Origin: Bacteriovoracaceae bacterium UBA6144
GTDB taxonomy: Bacteria > Bdellovibrionota > Bacteriovoracia > Bacteriovoracales > Bacteriovoracaceae
Assembly: GCA_002435705.1 (NCBI GenBank)
Contig: DIVA01000093.1
Location: 16,723-80,722, forward strand
Length of the DNA: 64,000 nucleotides
Direction: 5' to 3'
The translations under genes were made by a program, and so were the position numbers. The first letter of the stretch is position 1; the number at the start of each line of letters is the position of its first letter. The notes beneath the pieces are model-generated. The model worked only from the letters and a program-made list of their open reading frames with translations. It was not told the DNA's origin and made no database searches. This document shows, in pieces, positions 54,145-62,068 of this stretch.

Positions 54145-55373
54145 GTAAGGCCTTTTGCTCACTTCCATGGATTCATTTGGCGACTCATCCCCACGGGGGA
54201 GCCAGCCTCTGTTGTCAGAGTGAAATGGAAAAGGGCACTTCGTTTGCGGTGAACGAAGATGGCCATGATCCCATTACTCTTAATGAGAGAGGGGTCAGTG
54301 ATCTCATTAATTCCAAACGATTTAAAGAAGTGCGCTTGAGTATGCTGAAAGGCGAGAGGCACCCTGCGTGCTCACCTTGCTGGGACAGGGAAGATAAGGG
54401 ACTTGAGAGTAAGCGCATTTTTGATATGAAACGCTTTAAGCTTACGCCCAGTGAAGCCCAGGCTATGACTGCCAGCGATGGCTCAATTAAGCCTAACATA
54501 AAGTTTTTAGAGTTAAGACTTGGCAACACCTGCAATATTAAATGTGTAACCTGTAACCCGAACTCTTCCATCGCATTTTCAAAAGATCATGAAAAAATGA
54601 TCAAAGATCCAGAGCTTAATTTTCTGCGAGACTACTCATGGGTTAAGCCTAATATGTCTGATTGGACTGAAAGAGAAGAGTTCTGGGTTGACCTCAATGA
54701 AAATGCACCAGAGTTGCGAGAGATCTATATTAATGGTGGAGAGCCCATGCTCATAAAGAAGCATATGGAGTTTCTCACAAAATTAGTCCAAGACGGGCGT
54801 TCAAAAAACATCTCTCTGACTTACTCCATCAACATGACTCGATTGATTGACGATTTTAAAGTTCTCTGGCCTCAGTTTAAATCCGTTCATATCGCCAGTA
54901 GTATCGATGATTGGGATAATAAAAATTTCTACATTCGCTACCCAAGCTCGTGGCAGCAGGTCACATCTAATTTTCAAAAATTGCTTGATTGGGGACTCAA
55001 ACCTCATGTCTTGCAAACAATTAGTGTGCTTAATTTTATGAGTCTCGGAGAGTTCCATAAAAACCTTCAGGGCATGTTTCCTGGGACAGTGATATCTTAC
55101 AACGATGTGTATGATCCCCCGTGGTTTTCAGCTAAGATTTTAAAGCCAGAGTGGCGCAGAGAAATAATCGCCTCTTTAAAAGATCAACTGCCTGATCGAC
55201 TGCTCAATCAGCTAAAGTCGATGTATGACACTGATGAATATTTTGAGAAAGACTTTATAAATTTTAAATTACAGATGAAGGCCTTTGATACACTCCGAAA
55301 TACCAACGTGAAAGAGTATTTTCCTGAGCTCGAAGCCTTTTTAAATTCTAAAAATGAAACATTGGGTGTTTGA
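54141..55373 (+). CDS. Radical SAM protein 3, N-terminal twitch type (short class)
   Basis: 410 residues. N-terminal block: C6 (FCSLPWIH), C24-C25 (LCCQS) and C77/C80 (ACSPCW). The core is C131-x3-C135-x2-C138 (CNIKCVTC), followed by YINGGEPMLIKKH. The ending is FDTLRNTNVKEYFPELEAF. The start at 54141 has GGAAGGAAAG upstream and overlaps the preceding stop (ATGA). The HxHG-like part of the first block (IHLATHPHGG) is typical of the short class. Confidence 0.88.
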   Translation: MSKAFCSLPWIHLATHPHGGASLCCQSEMEKGTSFAVNEDGHDPITLNERGVSDLINSKRFKEVRLSMLKGERHPACSPCWDREDKGLESKRIFDMKRFKLTPSEAQAMTASDGSIKPNIKFLELRLGNTCNIKCVTCNPNSSIAFSKDHEKMIKDPELNFLRDYSWVKPNMSDWTEREEFWVDLNENAPELREIYINGGEPMLIKKHMEFLTKLVQDGRSKNISLTYSINMTRLIDDFKVLWPQFKSVHIASSIDDWDNKNFYIRYPSSWQQVTSNFQKLLDWGLKPHVLQTISVLNFMSLGEFHKNLQGMFPGTVISYNDVYDPPWFSAKILKPEWRREIIASLKDQLPDRLLNQLKSMYDTDEYFEKDFINFKLQMKAFDTLRNTNVKEYFPELEAFLNSKNETLGV

Positions 55374-56603
55374 ATGTCTAAAGATGATTTATTAAAAACA
55401 AAACACTTCTGCCTGGTCCCTTGGACACATTTACATATCTGGCCCAATAGCAGTGTGCATCTCTGCTGTACCAGTGACTCCTCTAAGCCACTGACTTACA
55501 TCACAGAAACAAATACCCTAGAGAAAGCCTGGAATACCAAAAGACTGAAGGAAGTTCGCCTGGACATGCTTCAAGATAAAGCCATTCCGGAGTGCACACG
55601 CTGTTATGAGATCGAGGCCAGTGGCCTGCGCTCCATGCGAGTGGATCACAATCTGGCTTTCGAAAAGCATATCCAGATTGTAGAAGAAACTCGCCCTGAT
55701 GGTTTTGTGGAAAAAGTAAACATGCCCTACATGGATATTCGTTTTAGTAATATCTGTAACCTTCGTTGCAGAACCTGTGGACCAGAATTGAGTTCTAATT
55801 GGTTTAAAGACGCGGTTGCGCTTCAAATTCCCATGCAACATAAGAATCCAATCCTGCAAGCGGCGAACGACCCCCAATTGCTTTTTTCTCAGATAGAAAA
55901 ATTTCTCCCTAGCGTGGAGCAAATCTATTTTGCCGGTGGTGAGCCCCTGATCATGGAGGAACACTATAAAATTCTTCATTGGTTAATTCAAAACAATCGT
56001 ACAGATGTTGAGCTTCGCTACAACACAAACTTCACCATCACAAGCTTTCAAGGAAAGAGCGTGTTCGAACTCTGGAACAAATTTAAAAAAGTGGAAGTGG
56101 GGGCTAGTCTCGATACTTTCGGCACGCGTGCTGAATACATGCGCAAGGAATCAGATTGGGCGAAGATAGAAGCTTCACGCATGAAAATGAAAGAGATTTG
56201 TCCAAAGGTTGGCTTCTATGTGAGTGTGACCTTGAGTGTACTAAGTTTTTCTTTGATGCCGGAGTTTCATCGCGATTGGGTTGAAAGAGGTCTTGTGAAC
56301 ATCAATGATTGGAACATCAATCCACTCACCTTTCCCTTGCATTACCGCGTCCAGGTGGCGCCGGAATCCTACCGCAATGAGATTTCTAAAAAATACGCAG
56401 ATCACATTGAATGGATTAAAGCTCAGCCAAATCATAATAATATGACTCTTGATAGATGGAATTCAGCCCTACGATTCATCCAAGGGGAGCAGTCAAAGAG
56501 TGAGCTTGAAAACTTTAAAGATATGACAAAAAAACTAGATACCTTGAGGGGGGAGCGGTTCCAGGATACTTTTCCGGAATTGTCCTTTTTAATGAATGAA
56601 TAA
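55374..56603 (+). CDS. Radical SAM protein 4, N-terminal twitch type (short class)
   Basis: 409 residues. N-terminal block: C13 (FCLVPWTH), C31-C32 (LCCTS) and C74/C77 (ECTRCY). The core is C128-x3-C132-x2-C135 (CNLRCRTC), followed by YFAGGEPLIMEEH. The ending is LDTLRGERFQDTFPELSFL. The ATG follows the preceding stop directly with no gap, so translation is likely coupled. It shares RYNTNFTITSFQGKS with RYNTNLALISWKGK of protein 2, marking the two as closer relatives. Confidence 0.88.
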   Translation: MSKDDLLKTKHFCLVPWTHLHIWPNSSVHLCCTSDSSKPLTYITETNTLEKAWNTKRLKEVRLDMLQDKAIPECTRCYEIEASGLRSMRVDHNLAFEKHIQIVEETRPDGFVEKVNMPYMDIRFSNICNLRCRTCGPELSSNWFKDAVALQIPMQHKNPILQAANDPQLLFSQIEKFLPSVEQIYFAGGEPLIMEEHYKILHWLIQNNRTDVELRYNTNFTITSFQGKSVFELWNKFKKVEVGASLDTFGTRAEYMRKESDWAKIEASRMKMKEICPKVGFYVSVTLSVLSFSLMPEFHRDWVERGLVNINDWNINPLTFPLHYRVQVAPESYRNEISKKYADHIEWIKAQPNHNNMTLDRWNSALRFIQGEQSKSELENFKDMTKKLDTLRGERFQDTFPELSFLMNE

Positions 56604-57810
56604 AAATACTTTTTGTGTCCTTCCCTTTATCCATCTTGAAGCTCGAGCTGACGGATTCGTCGCTCCCTGCTGCATGTCTCAGGATTTTTACGCGAAAGAT
56701 AATGGGGAGATGTTCCATCTCTCAAAAGATACGCTTTCAGATGTTTGGCATTCACCATCTCTAAAGTCGCTAAGAGAAAATCTTTTATCCGGAGTTAAAG
56801 ATAAAAAATGCGTCACGTGCTGGTCAGAGGAAGCGATTGGAAAAACCAGTAAGCGCATCCGTGAAAACCACCGCTGGGGAATGGAGCTATCAGAGCTGAG
56901 TCCCACAGATCTTGGAAAGCTTGATATTAAATTTCTAGATTTAAAACTTGGGAATTCCTGTAACCTTAAATGCCGCATTTGTGGACCCGCTAGTTCAAGC
57001 GCATGGATCAAAGAATGGGAAGAGACCACTGGCGAGGATCTCCTGACCAACCTGAGCCTTACGGTGAGTTCCGAGGGCACCAAAAAAGTTATTCGTTCAT
57101 GGCCTGATGTGAATGTGGATTTTTGGACTGACTTAGAAAAACACTTACCCGCCGTAAAGCTTTTTGAGATCTATGGTGGTGAGCCTTTCTTAATCAAGAA
57201 GCACTTTGATGTTCTTCGAAAAAGTGTTGAGCTTGGATACAGTAAGAAGCAAAGAGTGCATTACAATACGAATGGAACGATTTATCCGGGTGAAATTGCC
57301 GATGAAGTTTGGAAGCATTTTGAACGAGTAGACATAATGCTGAGTATTGATGGAACAGGGAAGCAATTTGAGTATCAGCGTTATCCTGCAAACTGGGTTG
57401 ATGTTGAGAAAAATATTTTTAGATTTATGCAAAATTTCTCTACCAAAGATCTTCATATCTGCTTAACAGTGAGCTCTCTTAACGCTTTTTACCTGCCTGA
57501 TTATCTACGTTACTTTCATAAGCTTGGGCTGCCGGTGTGGTTAAATGTACTCTATGGACCTGATCATTTCAGTATGAAGAATCTCCCGCAGGCAGCTAAA
57601 GACGCGATTCTGCAATCTTGGAGTACGATAAAAGGGGAGTCGGCGATTTTAGTTGAGCCTTTAGATTCTCTTAAGGATTTTTTGCAACTGAAATCAGACC
57701 CTCGCCAAGAAGAGCTTTTTATCCCAAGTCTCAAGCGTCACGATGCTTATCGTAACGAGAAATATTCAGATTTTTTTCCAGAATTTGCGAAGATTATTGG
57801 TTATAATTAG
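56596..57810 (+). CDS. Radical SAM protein 5, N-terminal twitch type (short class)
   Basis: 404 residues. N-terminal block: C7 (FCVLPFIH), C25-C26 (PCCMS) and C72/C75 (KCVTCW). The core is C122-x3-C126-x2-C129 (CNLKCRIC), followed by EIYGGEPFLIKKH. The ending is HDAYRNEKYSDFFPEFAKI. It overlaps the preceding gene by 8 bp. It closes the run of four short-class genes and is followed by the small Sel1-like gene. Confidence 0.88.
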   Translation: MNKNTFCVLPFIHLEARADGFVAPCCMSQDFYAKDNGEMFHLSKDTLSDVWHSPSLKSLRENLLSGVKDKKCVTCWSEEAIGKTSKRIRENHRWGMELSELSPTDLGKLDIKFLDLKLGNSCNLKCRICGPASSSAWIKEWEETTGEDLLTNLSLTVSSEGTKKVIRSWPDVNVDFWTDLEKHLPAVKLFEIYGGEPFLIKKHFDVLRKSVELGYSKKQRVHYNTNGTIYPGEIADEVWKHFERVDIMLSIDGTGKQFEYQRYPANWVDVEKNIFRFMQNFSTKDLHICLTVSSLNAFYLPDYLRYFHKLGLPVWLNVLYGPDHFSMKNLPQAAKDAILQSWSTIKGESAILVEPLDSLKDFLQLKSDPRQEELFIPSLKRHDAYRNEKYSDFFPEFAKIIGYN

Positions 57811-57841
57811 AGCCACGAACACACTCACCAAAGGGAGTTTT

Positions 57842-58174
57842 ATGAAGTTTCTCATGACGGTTATGATGGTACTATTTGTTGGTACAGCATTTGCTAAATC
57901 AGCGGCTGAGCTAGAAGGTGAATGTAAGCAAAAAAAATGGGGCAGCTGTTTTGAACTTGGCAATTCACTCAAAGCTGCAGGTAAGTTAAATGAAGCTGCT
58001 AAGTTTTTTGATATTAGCTGCACAGCAACTCACGAGGCTTCTTGTCACTCTCTTGGTTTGATGCTTGCTTTTGATAAGACGGATGAAGAGAAAGCTGAAA
58101 AAGGTAAGAAAGCATTACAAAAAGCCTGTGCACTTAAGTACAAGCCGGCTTGTGAAGATCTCAAGAATCTTTAA
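57842..58174 (+). CDS. Small exported Sel1/Hcp-like cysteine-paired protein
   Basis: 110 residues with a signal peptide (MTVMMVLFVGTAFAK). The mature part is about 1-2 Sel1-like repeats with regularly spaced Cys pairs: CKQKKWGSC, CTATHEASC and CALKYKPAC. This spacing is that of the helical-repeat disulfides of Hcp-type Sel1 proteins. AAAGGGAG precedes the ATG, and a strong terminator follows. Its place at the end of the first radical SAM unit makes it a possible partner or substrate, though an unrelated periplasmic role is equally possible. Confidence 0.8.
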   Translation: MKFLMTVMMVLFVGTAFAKSAAELEGECKQKKWGSCFELGNSLKAAGKLNEAAKFFDISCTATHEASCHSLGLMLAFDKTDEEKAEKGKKALQKACALKYKPACEDLKNL

Positions 58175-58183
58175 TTTTTACTT

Positions 58184-58214
58184 GTAGGCTGATCTTTGAT
58201 CGGCCTACTTTTTT
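58184..58214 (+). terminator. Rho-independent terminator dividing the radical SAM array
   Basis: GTAGGCTGATC, loop TTT, GATCGGCCTAC (11-bp stem with one T-G wobble), followed by six T's. It ends the transcript of the five radical SAM genes plus the Sel1-like gene. Confidence 0.92.
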
Positions 58215-58246
58215 AATGCCGAAATATTAAGTCATAAGGGTAATCG

Positions 58247-59725
58247 ATGTCAGATGATAGCAAGGTTAATGACAACACTCCCGGCGATCGAGTCATCGAG
58301 AAGAAGGATAGTGATGAACTGCAATCTGGCTACATGTCTGATGCCCTTGTGGTTAAGCAAAAACTAGATTCGGTTTCGCCCTCGATGTGTCTTGCGAAGT
58401 GGACACAAGTGAGTATCCACCTCACAAATGGCCACACCCAATCTTGTTATCACCCCCCAGTACATAAAATTCCGATCAAAGAGGTGGAAGCGAATCCCTC
58501 TGCTCTTCACAATACTTCTTATAAGAAGTTACAGAGAAAAAAAATGAAAGAAGGGGAGCGCCCTTCTGAATGTCAGTACTGCTGGAACATCGAAGACGCT
58601 CCTGGAAACCATTTGAGCGACAGACATTATCGTAGTGGTGAGGAGTGGGCCGTTGAGATGTATGACGAGATCGTCAATCAACCCTACGACTACGATGTTA
58701 AGCCACGTTACGTAGAAGTGAATTTCAATCACGCCTGTCAGCTAAGCTGCTCTTACTGTTCTCCTCATATTTCGAGTTCGTGGAATGATGAGATCACCAA
58801 GCAGGGCCCCTATCGTATGGCCGAGTATGAGCACAATAGTCTTGATTGGGTTAAGCTTGCGAAGCTGACCCCCATTCGCCAAGATCAACCAAATCCCTAC
58901 AGGGATGCCTTTTGGAAATGGTGGCCAGAGATCTATCCGGAATTGAGAGTTTTCCGCATGACTGGTGGAGAACCTCTGCTGGATGTAAATACCTTTAAAG
59001 TTCTTGATTATGTCATCGAGCATCCATCACCGAAGCTTCAGATTGCGATTACCAGCAACATGAGTACGAAGCCTGAGCTGATGGATAAGTTTATTAAAAA
59101 ATCTAAAATCATCGCCGATGGTAAGTTGATTGATCATCTGGCGCTTTTTGCGAGCGTGGATAGTGTTGGCAAGCAAGCCGAATACATTCGTCATGGTCTT
59201 AATTTTGATACATTTTTAAAACATGTGAATCGCTACTTATCAGAAGTGAATGCCAATTCAGTCTCGTTCATCAACACCTTTAATGTCATGAGCGTGACAG
59301 GTCTTCACGGTTTTGTGGACATGGTTCTCGATCTTAGGTCTAAGCATAGTCATACCTTTCAGCGTGTCTGGTTTGATACTCCTATGCTCAGATACCCCGG
59401 GTGGCAGTCGGTGCAGATTCTGCCTGAGAGATATCAGGGCATCATTGAAGAAGTTATCCGTTACATGAAGAAGTTTCCTGAAACGAGAGAAACTCGCCTG
59501 CGAGGTATTAAGGATTTCGAGGTGGCAAAACTTGAGCGGGTTTTAGCTTGGATGAAGTTGGGTGTTAGTCCTCAGGTGCTTGAGAAAGAAAGGGCCAATT
59601 TTTATTTCTTTTTTACTGAGCATGATAAAAGAAGGGGCACGAATTTCTTAGAAGCTTTTCCAGAAATGCTTGATTTTTGGGAACTGTGTGAAGCAGCCTC
59701 AAAGAAATTTCCTCGCAACTACTAG
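58247..59725 (+). CDS. Radical SAM protein 6, N-terminal twitch type (long class)
   Basis: 492 residues, the longest member, with a charged, probably disordered leader of about 40 residues before the first block. N-terminal block: C48 (MCLAKW), C67 (QSCYHPP) and C109/C112 (ECQYCW). The core is C164-x3-C168-x2-C171 (CQLSCSYC), followed by RMTGGEPLLDV. The ending is EHDKRRGTNFLEAFPEMLDF. AAGGG lies ahead of the ATG. It is the first gene after the terminator, so its promoter must lie in the short gap or inside the Sel1-like gene. Confidence 0.88.
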   Translation: MSDDSKVNDNTPGDRVIEKKDSDELQSGYMSDALVVKQKLDSVSPSMCLAKWTQVSIHLTNGHTQSCYHPPVHKIPIKEVEANPSALHNTSYKKLQRKKMKEGERPSECQYCWNIEDAPGNHLSDRHYRSGEEWAVEMYDEIVNQPYDYDVKPRYVEVNFNHACQLSCSYCSPHISSSWNDEITKQGPYRMAEYEHNSLDWVKLAKLTPIRQDQPNPYRDAFWKWWPEIYPELRVFRMTGGEPLLDVNTFKVLDYVIEHPSPKLQIAITSNMSTKPELMDKFIKKSKIIADGKLIDHLALFASVDSVGKQAEYIRHGLNFDTFLKHVNRYLSEVNANSVSFINTFNVMSVTGLHGFVDMVLDLRSKHSHTFQRVWFDTPMLRYPGWQSVQILPERYQGIIEEVIRYMKKFPETRETRLRGIKDFEVAKLERVLAWMKLGVSPQVLEKERANFYFFFTEHDKRRGTNFLEAFPEMLDFWELCEAASKKFPRNY

Positions 59726-59733
59726 GATCATTC

Positions 59734-61104
59734 ATGAAGATTAAGGAAGGTGAGTCGCTCCTCCAGTACAAAAAAAGAGTCATTGATCCGATCTCAAAGA
59801 GCTTCTGTGCGGCGAAATGGTACAACGCGACTATCTGGTTAGGCTCAGGAATCACCACCAGTTGCCATCACCCCTTAGGACATAAAGTTTCTGAAAAAGA
59901 TGTAAAAGAAAATTACAAAATGCTTCACAATACTCCTCATAAGAAGGAGTGTCGCTCTCAGATGCTCAAGGGGGAGAGACCGGCAGAGTGTGAGTATTGC
60001 TGGAAGGTTGAAGACATTAAACGTGACAACATTAGTGATCGCGTTTTCAAAACCGCCATCTACGAAGAAGAAGATATCAATCAAATCCTGCAATACAAAG
60101 TTGCGGATGATGTAAATTTAAAGACGCTCGAAATTTCATTCGATCGAACCTGCAATTTTGCCTGTAGTTATTGCAGTCCTTCGTTTAGTACCACCTGGGT
60201 CAATGACATCCGTGATAACGGCGCTTATACAGGCCTTGATACGGATAAGCGTCAACACTACACTTCGACTCATCCTAGTGCTCAGCTGTATAAGCCCACT
60301 GACGTGAACCCTTACATCGAAGCATTCTGGAAGTGGTGGCCTGAGCTTAGTAAAAGTTTATTTGAACTAAGAGTTACGGGGGGAGAGCCGCTCTTATCCC
60401 CAGAGGTTTGGCGCTTGCTGGATTTCCTGGAGCAGAATCCCAATGAGAATCTAGCCTTGGCGCTCAATTCAAATCTTGGCGCCAAAGATGAATTAATTCA
60501 TAAGCTCATATCAAAAAGTCGATCGGTTAAATCAATTGAGATTTACACTTCCAATGAGAGTTTTGGTCCTCATGCAGAATATATTAGAGATGGCCTAAGC
60601 TGGGATCGGTGGAGTGCGAATGTAAAAAACGTGATGGATTCAGGCCATTTTCGCCAGCTTCACATCATGATGACAATTAATTCACTTTGTCTCTTTTCGA
60701 TCACAGAGTTTCTCGATTGGGTGATTGAACTCAAGAAGCAGCACCGTGCTGATATGCCTTTCTTGTCTGTGAATATTCTTCGCTATCCAACTTTTCAGAG
60801 TCCTCTTGTTTTACCGGATGAGCTTCGGAATGAGAGAAAATTGCATATTGAAGAGTGGCTCAAAGAGAAAAGAAAGTTAAATCTTCTACAGGAGATGGAG
60901 TTAGAGAGCATTCAGCGTTTGATTGATTATCTTGACGTGGTGAGAACGCCTCACTCAGGAAGCTCGTCGAGAGAAGAGTTAGAGAAAGATTTTAAGCGAT
61001 TCTTTCAGCAATATGACTCTAGACGTGGCAAAGATTTTAAAACTGCTTTTGCTAATTCACCCTCACTGATCAAGTGGTATGACTCGATTGAGCTGAGTAA
61101 GTAA
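59734..61104 (+). CDS. Radical SAM protein 7, N-terminal twitch type (long class)
   Basis: 456 residues. Every cysteine has the same position as in protein 1: C25, C44, C73, C86, C89, C140, C144 and C147. Long blocks are identical (NATIWLGSG, FDRTCNFACSYC, FWKWWPELS, MMTINSLCLFS). The two are clearly duplicates, though synonymous sites differ widely, so the event is not recent. RVTGGEPLLSPEVW carries the GGE motif. The C terminus reads YDSRRGKDFKTAFAN. It is followed after one base by the gene at 61106. Confidence 0.88.
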   Translation: MKIKEGESLLQYKKRVIDPISKSFCAAKWYNATIWLGSGITTSCHHPLGHKVSEKDVKENYKMLHNTPHKKECRSQMLKGERPAECEYCWKVEDIKRDNISDRVFKTAIYEEEDINQILQYKVADDVNLKTLEISFDRTCNFACSYCSPSFSTTWVNDIRDNGAYTGLDTDKRQHYTSTHPSAQLYKPTDVNPYIEAFWKWWPELSKSLFELRVTGGEPLLSPEVWRLLDFLEQNPNENLALALNSNLGAKDELIHKLISKSRSVKSIEIYTSNESFGPHAEYIRDGLSWDRWSANVKNVMDSGHFRQLHIMMTINSLCLFSITEFLDWVIELKKQHRADMPFLSVNILRYPTFQSPLVLPDELRNERKLHIEEWLKEKRKLNLLQEMELESIQRLIDYLDVVRTPHSGSSSREELEKDFKRFFQQYDSRRGKDFKTAFANSPSLIKWYDSIELSK

Positions 61105-61105
61105 A

Positions 61106-62068
61106 ATGCTGGCGCATTTTCGTGAAAGTTTAGCTTTATCCTCTCAGGGCATCCCGCGCCGGTGGCTGATTATTCCCTACACCCTGCTTTTCCATCTAAC
61201 GAAACGCAGTCTTAAAACTCCCGATTGTGATCTTTGGTTGCGCAATAGCCTCGCAAATGATTATTGGGAATTTGCTCAAAGTGACCTTGATCTCACTGTT
61301 TGGGCGAATGGTGGAATGAAAGATGCCGCTATTCTTTGGCCCAGGATTAAATCCATGAGAAAGATGCTTTTAGGTGGAGAGATCCATATCTTTCCTTCTG
61401 ATCTGGTCTCGAAGTACCTTGCCTATGCAAATCCTCTTGAATTAGGGCGAGACCCACTCTTAGCTGCAAAAATATCCTTTACTAGAAAACCAACCAAATA
61501 TGAGAAAATTGCATTTCTCGTCAAGTCACTCATCAATGATAAAAAGCTCGCAAGTCAGCCGGGACTTCGTCGAAAAAAATGGCTGTGGATTTTAAAAAGC
61601 GTCGATCCAGATTATCAATTTCTTCCCTTGAATTTTTCATGTGAGTATATCATTTCAAAATTTTTAAAACCTCTGGCTCCATGGCTCGATCTGTTTTCAG
61701 CAGAAGAGATTTCCTTTGTACTTAGAACGCCTCAGTGCCCGATCGAACTCTCTGGACTTGAGAAGATGCTGAAGCCAAATCAGCAAATCTGGTTTGATCT
61801 TGAGATAAGTGAAGACTCTCTTTTATTAGAAAGGGCAGGAAGCGAGTTTCAGGTATATCTATTCTCCATGATGAGCTGGGAAGTATGGGGGATTTTTCCT
61901 TTGGTTCAGCTGACCTGTGGCCTGACCTTGCTTCAGCTTTCTCAACACATAAAAAATCAAATGCGTTTGATCGACCAGCTTGAGATTAGTGATGAGAGAA
62001 AGCTCTTTCTCAAGAATGGATTTATCCAATTGCAGAATGATTATGATTCAATCAGGGATAGATTCTAA
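61106..62068 (+). CDS. Unknown protein with possible nucleotidyltransferase motif
   Basis: 320 residues, no signal peptide. The segment LWLRNSLANDYWEFAQSDLDLTVWAN resembles the MNT-type nucleotidyltransferase motif (GS...SDxDLxV), with the DxD acidic pair but Asn replacing Gly. The remainder is helical with no other recognised motif. It is one base downstream of radical SAM 7, so the two are almost certainly co-translated. It overlaps the convergent radical SAM 8 by 21 bp. The nucleotidyltransferase call is tentative. Confidence 0.6.
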   Translation: MLAHFRESLALSSQGIPRRWLIIPYTLLFHLTKRSLKTPDCDLWLRNSLANDYWEFAQSDLDLTVWANGGMKDAAILWPRIKSMRKMLLGGEIHIFPSDLVSKYLAYANPLELGRDPLLAAKISFTRKPTKYEKIAFLVKSLINDKKLASQPGLRRKKWLWILKSVDPDYQFLPLNFSCEYIISKFLKPLAPWLDLFSAEEISFVLRTPQCPIELSGLEKMLKPNQQIWFDLEISEDSLLLERAGSEFQVYLFSMMSWEVWGIFPLVQLTCGLTLLQLSQHIKNQMRLIDQLEISDERKLFLKNGFIQLQNDYDSIRDRF

